A DNA stretch of 12,219 nt, taken from assembly GCA_002292215.1 (NCBI GenBank), contig DBBN01000048.1, forward strand, positions 1 through 12,219, read 5' to 3'. This document shows, one piece after another, positions 6,818 through 12,219 of the stretch (the first letter of the stretch is position 1; each line of letters starts with the position of its first letter). Under the pieces are notes generated by a model. That model made no database searches. It saw nothing but the letters and a program-made list of their open reading frames with translations, and was not told where the DNA came from. The stretch comes from Glaciecola sp. UBA983 (lineage in GTDB: Bacteria > Pseudomonadota > Gammaproteobacteria > Enterobacterales > Alteromonadaceae). A program made the position numbers and the translations under genes.

Positions 6818-8005
6818 TTAACCTACTTGAATCGCGACGGCGACAGCTTCTCCACCGCCAATACATAAACACGCAATTCCTTTACTTTTCCCCTGTAAGC
6901 GTAAAGCATGAATTAAAGTGACCAAGATGCGTGCTCCCGATGCCCCTATTGGGTGACCTAACGCACACGCACCACCATGTATATTGACTTTGTCGACTGG
7001 AATTTTAAGCTCGTTTACACATGCCATCGTCACCATAGCGAAGGCCTCATTGATTTCAAACAAGTCTACGTCGGCGATTTGCCATTGCGTTTTTTCAAGT
7101 AACGCCTCAATTGCATAGATAGGTGCGATCGTAAATGCTTCAGGAGTCAACGCGACACTGGCATGTGCCACGACTTCAGCCAATGGCGTTATGGCTAAAG
7201 CATCAGCTTTAGATTGTGTCATGAGCAAAACAGCTGCCGCACCATCGGATATGGAACTGGAGTTTGCAGCAGTAATAGTGCCATCAACACTAAACGCAGG
7301 GTTTAAATGTGGGATTTTGTTAGGTTTAGCGTTAAGCGGTGATTCATCGATAGTCACCCGCTCCTCACCTTGTTTACTGGATATAATTACCGATGTAATC
7401 TCTTCTTTAAACGCACCAGAAGCGATGGCTGCTTGCGCTTTGGCTAATGACGCTAATGCAAACTCATCCATGCCCAAACGAGTCATCCCCAGCTCATCTG
7501 CTTTTGTTTGGGCAAAACATCCCATTGCTTTGCCGTCATAGGCGTTTTCTAAACCATCAACGAACATATGGTCGAGGACTTTTCCATGCCCCATGCGTAA
7601 CCCTTGGCGTCCTTTAGGCAATATATAGGGCGCTTGGCTCATTGATTCCATCCCACCAGCAATAATGATTTGCGCACTGTTAGCATGGAGCAAGTCTGTC
7701 CCGAGCATGACGGCTTTTAATCCTGAACCACAGACCTTATTAATCGTCAGGGCTCCAACACTGACGGGCAACCCGGCATATAATGTAGCTTGTCGAGCTG
7801 GTGCTTGCCCCATTCCCGCAGGGAGAACACATCCCATGATAACTTCATCAATCATGTCAGATGTTAGTACAGCAGCGTGTTTCTGTACCAGTGCTTTGAT
7901 GACACTCGCCCCTAGCTGCGGCGCACTGACATTGGAAAACTGCCCCATAAATGAGCCAATAGACGTGCGCTGGGCAGCCACAATAACCACTTTATCTTGC
8001 ATCAT
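6818..8005 (-). CDS. Acetyl-CoA C-acetyltransferase (thiolase II type)
   Basis: The ATG at 8005-8003 gives 395 residues. It has AAGGA eight bases upstream, whereas the in-frame TTG at 8011 is only two bases from that site. The protein is a standard biosynthetic or degradative thiolase. The acyl-accepting Cys92 lies in NKVCGSGLKAVM, the His351 in GGACALGHPIGASG, and the second catalytic Cys381 in CLCIGGGEAV. It interconverts two acetyl-CoA and acetoacetyl-CoA in the cytoplasm, either as a final step of ketone-body breakdown or as the first step of acyl-chain formation. It is divergent from liuR and shares its operator region. It therefore probably belongs to the leucine regulon, where acetoacetate released from HMG-CoA is activated and cleaved. 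No CoA-transferase or acetoacetyl-CoA synthetase is in the window. Length and motifs are normal for the family. Confidence 0.92.
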   Translation of the reverse strand: MMQDKVVIVAAQRTSIGSFMGQFSNVSAPQLGASVIKALVQKHAAVLTSDMIDEVIMGCVLPAGMGQAPARQATLYAGLPVSVGALTINKVCGSGLKAVMLGTDLLHANSAQIIIAGGMESMSQAPYILPKGRQGLRMGHGKVLDHMFVDGLENAYDGKAMGCFAQTKADELGMTRLGMDEFALASLAKAQAAIASGAFKEEITSVIISSKQGEERVTIDESPLNAKPNKIPHLNPAFSVDGTITAANSSSISDGAAAVLLMTQSKADALAITPLAEVVAHASVALTPEAFTIAPIYAIEALLEKTQWQIADVDLFEINEAFAMVTMACVNELKIPVDKVNIHGGACALGHPIGASGARILVTLIHALRLQGKSKGIACLCIGGGEAVAVAIQVG

Positions 8006-8013
8006 AGCCAAAA

Positions 8014-8018
8014 TCCTT
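8014..8018 (-). promoter_or_regulatory. Ribosome binding site deciding the thiolase start
   Basis: AAGGA on the minus strand is eight bases from the ATG at 8005, eleven from the next ATG at 8002 and only two from the TTG at 8011. This favours 8005 as the initiation codon. Confidence 0.65.
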
Positions 8019-8033
8019 GTGCGAATAATATTT

Positions 8034-8065
8034 GTTATAACTTACGTAATTTTACTTTACGTTAA
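8034..8065 (-). promoter_or_regulatory. Candidate thiolase promoter with long spacer
   Basis: On the minus strand TTAACG (8065-8060) and TATAAC (8039-8034) are 20 bases apart. An over-long spacer is typical of promoters controlled by MerR-family proteins, which untwist the DNA. The -35 lies within the putative LiuR operator. The hexamers are imperfect and this is a tentative placement. Confidence 0.25.
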
Positions 8066-8071
8066 CGTCAA
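8056..8071. promoter_or_regulatory. Putative LiuR operator
   Basis: TTTACGTTAACGTCAA is a 16-bp inverted repeat with one mismatched pair and a perfect ACGTTAACGT core. It lies midway in the 111-base gap between the thiolase and liuR start codons. A palindrome with paired ACGT half-sites is what comparative genomics of gammaproteobacterial liu operons reports for LiuR. Its position fits dual control of thiolase and of the liuR-led operon, including autoregulation. A shorter palindrome, TTACGTAA at 8042-8049, lies next to it and may be an accessory half-site. Confidence 0.7.
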
Positions 8072-8116
8072 CCTAATGTAAATTGAAAAGATAACAAATG
8101 TTAATAAAGTGTAACC

Positions 8117-8524
8117 ATGATGAGCACCGTAGATGACACCATCTCAATCGGCGAATTAGCCAAAGAATTTGATATTACCGCGCGAGCGATTAGATTTTAT
8201 GAAGAGCAGGGCCTCCTCCATCCAATAAGGAACGGGCAACAACGCATTTATTACGCCAAAGATCGAATTAGATTAACGTTGATATTACGTGGTAAACGAT
8301 TAGGGTTTTCATTAGCCGAAATCAAAAATGTATTTGCACTATATGACATCAACCCTAACTCAACAGCACAGTTGGAAAAGATGCTTATATTAACTGAACA
8401 AAAACGCGCGATATTAGAACAACAACTCACCGACATACACACTGTATTAAGTGAACTTAATGACGTCGAGATGCGATGTCGCGAAGAATTACAAGGCTTA
8501 AGTCAGTCCGTTATTGGAGAATAA
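8117..8524 (+). CDS. liuR: MerR-family transcriptional regulator of the leucine/isovalerate operon
   Basis: The 135-residue protein has an N-terminal winged helix-turn-helix of MerR type. [11 protein letters not shown] (10-20) and [14 protein letters not shown] (21-34) give the helix-turn-helix, and the wing follows with RNGQQRIY. The region from about residue 82 to 125 is a long charged helix that would form the antiparallel dimer coiled coil. There is no large effector domain and no metal-binding cysteine pattern, so it belongs with small metabolite-linked MerR proteins. LiuR in this group controls branched-chain amino-acid degradation genes. The gene leads the operon, with one base between its TAA and the next ATG. 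Its own ribosome site is poor, with no clear purine run before ATG 8117, which would keep its level low compared with the enzymes downstream. Confidence 0.88.
   Translation: MMSTVDDTISIGELAKEFDITARAIRFYEEQGLLHPIRNGQQRIYYAKDRIRLTLILRGKRLGFSLAEIKNVFALYDINPNSTAQLEKMLILTEQKRAILEQQLTDIHTVLSELNDVEMRCREELQGLSQSVIGE
8516..8520 (+). promoter_or_regulatory. Ribosome binding site deciding the isovaleryl-CoA dehydrogenase start
   Basis: GGAGA, inside the last codons of liuR, lies five bases before ATG 8526. An in-frame TTG at 8514 overlaps this site and cannot use it, so the ATG is the start. The layout allows translational coupling to liuR. Confidence 0.7.
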
Positions 8525-8525
8525 T

Positions 8526-9695
8526 ATGAATACGTCCTACCCGACCCTCAATTTTGGTTTAGGTGAAGATATAGATATGTTGCGTGACAGTATATATCAA
8601 TTTGCTCAAGGTGAAATCGCTCCATTAGCCGCACAAGCGGATGCCGATAATCAATTTCCCAATCACTTATGGCGTAAAATGGGCGATCTCGGATTATTAG
8701 GGATCACCGTGAGTGAAGAATTTGGTGGTGTCGATATGGGCTATCTAGCGCACACTGTCGCAATGGAAGAAATATCACGTGCCTCTGGTGGTATCGGCTT
8801 GAGTTACGGTGCTCATTCTAATTTATGCGTAAACCAAATATTTAAAAATGGCACACCAGCTCAACGTCAAGCCTATTTACCTAAATTAGTGTCAGGTGAG
8901 CATATCGGTGCGTTGGCAATGAGTGAGCCTAACGCCGGTTCTGATGTGGTTAGTATGAAGTTGCGTGCAGAAAAAAAAGGTGATCAGTATGTCTTAAATG
9001 GCAATAAAATGTGGATCACGAATGGCCCTGATGCGCATGTGTTTGTGATCTACGCCAAAACCGATATTACTGCAGGTTCAAAAGGCATCACTGCTTTTAT
9101 TGTTGAAAAAGGCTCACCTGGTTTTAGTCAAGCACAAAAGCTCGATAAGCTTGGTATGCGCAGTTCAAACACCTGCGAACTGGTATTTGAAGATTGTGTG
9201 ATCCCTGCTTGTAATATTTTAGGTGACGTTGGTGGTGGCGTAAAAATATTGATGTCAGGACTAGATTATGAACGTCTCGTGTTATCTGGCGGCCCATTAG
9301 GACTCATGCAAGCGAGCATGGATATGGTGGTGCCATATATTCACGACCGCCAGCAATTTGGCCAGTCAATTGGTCAGTTTCAACTTGTTCAAGGCAAAGT
9401 AGCAGATATGTATACTCAAATGAATGCTGCGCGTGCGTATGTGTATACTGTTGCCAAATCATGTGATCGAGGTGAAACCACACGCAAAGATGCAGCAGGC
9501 GCCATTTTGTACGCTGCGGAATTAGCGACTAAACTTGCGCTAGATGCGATTCAATTATTAGGTGGCAACGGCTATATTAACGAATACCCGACCGGTCGAA
9601 TTTTACGCGATGCTAAGTTATATGAAATAGGTGCAGGCACCTCAGAAATAAGACGAATGTTAATTGGGCGTGAACTATTTCAGGAATCTAAGTAA
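8526..9695 (+). CDS. liuA: Isovaleryl-CoA dehydrogenase
   Basis: The 389-residue protein is a complete acyl-CoA dehydrogenase. The N-terminal helical domain spans about residues 1-125. FAD-contact motifs follow, [10 protein letters not shown] (131-140) and [10 protein letters not shown] (158-167), and the C-terminal helical domain contains QLLGGNGY (343-350). The subgroup is shown by the catalytic base. Glu249 in [12 protein letters not shown] occupies the position of human IVD Glu254, while the place used by medium-chain enzymes is Ala370 in [11 protein letters not shown]. This pattern marks isovaleryl-CoA dehydrogenases. It converts isovaleryl-CoA to 3-methylcrotonyl-CoA in the cytoplasm, passing electrons to electron-transfer flavoprotein. 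It is the first enzyme gene of the operon and is followed after two bases by the carboxylase beta gene, in pathway order. Confidence 0.94.
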   Translation: MNTSYPTLNFGLGEDIDMLRDSIYQFAQGEIAPLAAQADADNQFPNHLWRKMGDLGLLGITVSEEFGGVDMGYLAHTVAMEEISRASGGIGLSYGAHSNLCVNQIFKNGTPAQRQAYLPKLVSGEHIGALAMSEPNAGSDVVSMKLRAEKKGDQYVLNGNKMWITNGPDAHVFVIYAKTDITAGSKGITAFIVEKGSPGFSQAQKLDKLGMRSSNTCELVFEDCVIPACNILGDVGGGVKILMSGLDYERLVLSGGPLGLMQASMDMVVPYIHDRQQFGQSIGQFQLVQGKVADMYTQMNAARAYVYTVAKSCDRGETTRKDAAGAILYAAELATKLALDAIQLLGGNGYINEYPTGRILRDAKLYEIGAGTSEIRRMLIGRELFQESK

Positions 9696-9697
9696 CT

Positions 9698-11314
9698 ATG
9701 AGTCACACATCTTTTACGTCAGCAATCCAAAGTAACTCGGCACAATTTGCAGAAAATGCCGCACATATGCAACAACAAGTCGATGATTTGCGAGCGACGG
9801 TTGCTACACAAGCATTAGGGGGTACCGAATATGCTCGAGCAAAACATACCGCTAGAGGTAAATTATTAGTTAGAGATCGGATTGATGCTTTACTGGATCA
9901 AGGCTCCGCGTTTTTAGAAATAGGTCAACTCGCAGCGCTTCATGTATATGATGAAGACGTTCCTTGCGCTGGCGTGGTTGCTGGAATTGGGTGGGTCAGT
10001 GGCACCTTATGTATGATTGTGGCAAATGACGCTACCGTTAAAGGCGGAACTTATTATCCTTTGACCGTGAAAAAACACCTACGCGCACAAACTATTGCTG
10101 CTGAAAACCATTTACCCTGTTTATATTTGGTGGACTCTGGCGGTGCAAACTTACCTCGCCAAGATGACGTATTTCCCGATAAAGAACATTTTGGGCGCAT
10201 ATTCTTTAATCAAGCCAACATGTCAGCACAAAACATTCCACAAATAGCTATCGTTATGGGGTCGTGTACAGCCGGTGGTGCTTATGTACCGGCGATGGCG
10301 GATGAATCGATTATAGTCAAAGAACAAGGAACGATATTTCTCGGTGGCCCTCCATTGGTCAAAGCAGCTACGGGGGAAATTGTTAGCGCAGAAGCATTAG
10401 GTGGTGGTGATGTCCATTGTCGTACTTCTGGAGTTGTTGATCATTTAGCTAACAATGATCAGCATGCATTAAGTATTGCCCGAGAGGTGGTGTGTCAACT
10501 TAATCGCCCTAAAGCAACTTATATAGACCGAACAGCCAGTATTTCACCACGTTATGACAGCCGTGAAATTTATGGCATTATTCCCAAAGATGCCCGGCAA
10601 ACCTACGATGTACGTGAAATTATTGCGCGAATCGTCGATGACTCCGCATTTCAAGAATTCAAAGCTTTGTATGGTACTACCCTTATTACCGGATTTGCCC
10701 GTATTGATGGGTTTATGGTAGGTATTGTCGCTAATAATGGAATTTTATTTTCAGAATCTGCCCAAAAAGGCGCACACTTTATTGAATTATGTGCACAACG
10801 AAAAATCCCATTAGTCTTTTTACAAAACATCACTGGATTTATGGTCGGTAAACAATATGAAGCCGGTGGTATCGCCAAACATGGCGCTAAAATGGTGACC
10901 GCTGTCGCTTGCGCTAAGGTACCTAAGCTAACGGTCTTGATCGGTGGTTCGTTTGGTGCCGGTAATTATGGTATGTGTGGGCGAGCTTATGATCCGCGTT
11001 TTTTGTTTATGTGGCCCAATGCCCGTATTTCCGTTATGGGTGGTGAACAAGCTGCGGGTGTATTAGCACAAGTCAAGGCGGACCAATTAGAGCAAGCCCA
11101 ACAGCCGCCATGGAGCCCTGCCGAACAACAAGCTTTTAAGCAGCCTATTATTGACGATTATGAACATCAAGGTCATCCCTACTATGCGTCAGCGCGGTTG
11201 TGGGATGATGGAGTAATAGACCCAGCGGATACACGGATTGTATTATCCATGAGCTTACATATCGCTTTAAATGCACCGATTGCTGATACGCAATTTGGTG
11301 TATTTCGGATGTAG
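9698..11314 (+). CDS. liuB: 3-methylcrotonyl-CoA carboxylase, beta (carboxyltransferase) subunit
   Basis: The 538-residue protein has the two crotonase-fold carboxyltransferase halves. The N-half carries [17 protein letters not shown] (145-161), typical of methylcrotonyl rather than propionyl carboxylases, and the oxyanion-forming [16 protein letters not shown] (188-203). The C-half has [18 protein letters not shown] (374-391) and [19 protein letters not shown] (416-434), followed by [11 protein letters not shown]. It transfers carboxylate from biotin to 3-methylcrotonyl-CoA, giving 3-methylglutaconyl-CoA, in complex with the biotin-carrying alpha subunit whose start lies at the right edge. 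The length fits full-length family members. The ATG comes two bases after the dehydrogenase stop. An AGGA lies 12 bases away, rather far, so translation may depend on coupling with the upstream gene. A gap of 32 bases separates it from the hydratase. Confidence 0.94.
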   Translation: MSHTSFTSAIQSNSAQFAENAAHMQQQVDDLRATVATQALGGTEYARAKHTARGKLLVRDRIDALLDQGSAFLEIGQLAALHVYDEDVPCAGVVAGIGWVSGTLCMIVANDATVKGGTYYPLTVKKHLRAQTIAAENHLPCLYLVDSGGANLPRQDDVFPDKEHFGRIFFNQANMSAQNIPQIAIVMGSCTAGGAYVPAMADESIIVKEQGTIFLGGPPLVKAATGEIVSAEALGGGDVHCRTSGVVDHLANNDQHALSIAREVVCQLNRPKATYIDRTASISPRYDSREIYGIIPKDARQTYDVREIIARIVDDSAFQEFKALYGTTLITGFARIDGFMVGIVANNGILFSESAQKGAHFIELCAQRKIPLVFLQNITGFMVGKQYEAGGIAKHGAKMVTAVACAKVPKLTVLIGGSFGAGNYGMCGRAYDPRFLFMWPNARISVMGGEQAAGVLAQVKADQLEQAQQPPWSPAEQQAFKQPIIDDYEHQGHPYYASARLWDDGVIDPADTRIVLSMSLHIALNAPIADTQFGVFRM

Positions 11315-11346
11315 ATTACACGAATCACAATTTAGAGATAACACAC

Positions 11347-12135
11347 ATGACAGATTTAATAACATACCAAAAAGACGCACAAGGCGTGATAACGATTACG
11401 CTCAATCGCCCAGATAAGCATAATGCGTTTAATGAAGAAATGATTGCGCAACTGATGGATGCCTTTGTCATGGCACACCGCGATAAAACAGCTAGAGTTG
11501 TGGTTTTAACCGCATCAAGTACGTCATTTTGTGCTGGAGCAGATCTTAAATGGATGAAAAAAATGGTCGACTATGACTATGAAACTAACCATAAAGATGC
11601 GATGCAACTGGCATTGATGTTAAACCAACTTTATACCCTAAACAAACCCACCATAGCCCGAGTCAATGGCGCAGCATTTGGTGGTGCCGTTGGGTTAATC
11701 TCCTGTTGTGATGTCGCTGTAGGTACCAAACTAAGTAAGTTTTGTTTGAGTGAAGTTTTACTGGGGTTAGCACCCGCGACCATAGCTCCGTATGTCATTA
11801 AAGCGATCGGTGCACGCAATGCTAAACGCTATATGCTTTCGGCAGAAGTCTTTTCAGCAAGACGTGCACGCCGCATTGGTTTGTTAAGTGAAGTAGTCAG
11901 CGAAGAAGATCTAGATCAGACCGTTACTATGTTTATTCAAAAATTTCGTGCAGCCAGTCCACAAGCTTTAGCGATGACAAAACAATTAGTTGATATGTGC
12001 GATGGTCAAAATATCGACGCGACATTAATGCAAAAAACGGCTGCAACTATCGCAACTATCAGAGTTTCAGAAGAAGGCCAAGAAGGACTTAATGCGTTTT
12101 TTACCAAGCGAAAGGCCAACTGGCAACAGGACTAA
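11347..12135 (+). CDS. liuC: 3-methylglutaconyl-CoA hydratase (enoyl-CoA hydratase family)
   Basis: The 262-residue protein is a full-length crotonase. It opens with ITLNRPDKHNAFN (17-29). The oxyanion-hole motifs are FCAGADLKWM (61-70) and NGAAFGGAVGL (107-117). Glu136 in CLSEVLLGL matches the catalytic Glu of the second active-site position. The first glutamate of classical hydratases, in GGGCEL, is replaced here by Gly116. To my recollection bacterial LiuC proteins share this change, and the stretch LAPATIAPYVIKAIG is also LiuC-like, so I keep the assignment. It hydrates 3-methylglutaconyl-CoA to HMG-CoA in the cytoplasm. AGAGA lies eight bases before the ATG. It sits between the two carboxylase subunit genes, four bases before the alpha subunit, matching the common liu order. 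A different hydratase on a similar branched substrate is the main alternative. Confidence 0.88.
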   Translation: MTDLITYQKDAQGVITITLNRPDKHNAFNEEMIAQLMDAFVMAHRDKTARVVVLTASSTSFCAGADLKWMKKMVDYDYETNHKDAMQLALMLNQLYTLNKPTIARVNGAAFGGAVGLISCCDVAVGTKLSKFCLSEVLLGLAPATIAPYVIKAIGARNAKRYMLSAEVFSARRARRIGLLSEVVSEEDLDQTVTMFIQKFRAASPQALAMTKQLVDMCDGQNIDATLMQKTAATIATIRVSEEGQEGLNAFFTKRKANWQQD

Positions 12136-12139
12136 ACCA

Positions 12140-12219
12140 ATGATTACACGTTTATTAATTGCTAACCGTGGCGAAATTGCTTGTCGTATTATTCGTACGG
12201 CTCAAGCATTAGGGATCCA
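12140..12219 (+). CDS. liuD: 3-methylcrotonyl-CoA carboxylase, alpha (biotin carboxylase) subunit, N-terminus only
   Basis: Only 26 codons lie in the window and the frame is open at the right edge. The sequence begins MITRLLIANRGEIACRIIR, the standard opening of biotin carboxylase domains, where ANRGEIA forms the first beta strand and turn of the fold. Such domains are shared by acetyl-, propionyl-, pyruvate and methylcrotonyl-CoA carboxylases. The choice of methylcrotonyl rests on position in the liu operon. The full protein should also carry a biotin-attachment domain. An AGGA inside the end of liuC lies eight bases before the ATG, and the gap to liuC is four bases. Confidence 0.88.
   Translation, partial: MITRLLIANRGEIACRIIRTAQALGI

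Noticed and set aside
7665..8081. Plus-strand open frame of 138 codons opposite the thiolase
   Set aside because: It is antisense to conserved thiolase sequence, has low-complexity composition without a recognisable fold, and runs through the divergent operator. Treated as a shadow frame.

Overview
The window reads as chromosomal DNA of a heterotrophic gammaproteobacterium, most likely a marine member of the Alteromonadales. The basis is the moderately AT-rich composition, a starch/maltodextrin locus combining a GH13 enzyme, an SLC45/GPH-type transporter and a flavin-dependent halogenase, and a leucine-degradation operon led by a MerR-family LiuR-type regulator. I cannot name the genus from this sequence. 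Genes are tightly packed, no gap exceeds about 150 bases, and I see no RNA genes, CRISPR arrays, insertion sequences or prophage genes.

Region 1 (1-3593, minus strand) is a saccharide-utilisation operon. A secreted GH13 cyclomaltodextrinase/neopullulanase-like enzyme is transcribed first, followed by a 12-helix MFS sugar transporter. The start of a lipoprotein comes last and runs off the left edge. Saccharides would be cut in the periplasm and the products imported across the inner membrane.

Region 2 (3594-5263) holds a divergent promoter region with a LacI-type near-palindrome, TGCATACGTATTCA. From it a tryptophan-halogenase-family flavoprotein is read rightwards with all expected motifs intact. 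Its tail overlaps the tail of the next gene by 24 bp.

Region 3 (5240-6736, minus strand) is a soluble histidine kinase with a TTG start, an N-terminal coiled coil and no visible partner response regulator.

Region 4 (6818-12219) is the leucine/isovalerate degradation locus. An acetyl-CoA acetyltransferase (minus strand) diverges from liuR. liuR is followed closely by isovaleryl-CoA dehydrogenase, methylcrotonyl-CoA carboxylase beta subunit, methylglutaconyl-CoA hydratase and the first 26 codons of the carboxylase biotin-carrying subunit. A near-perfect 16-bp palindrome, TTTACGTTAACGTCAA, lies between thiolase and liuR and is the probable LiuR operator for both directions. Together these genes take isovaleryl-CoA towards HMG-CoA. 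The thiolase would split acetoacetyl-CoA formed from the acetoacetate end product, after activation by an enzyme not seen here.

Most of this is recognisable metabolism. I found no convincing wholly new system. The points most worth following are the halogenase sharing a putative operator with a starch operon, the orphan kinase overlapping it tail to tail, and the missing first glutamate in the hydratase.
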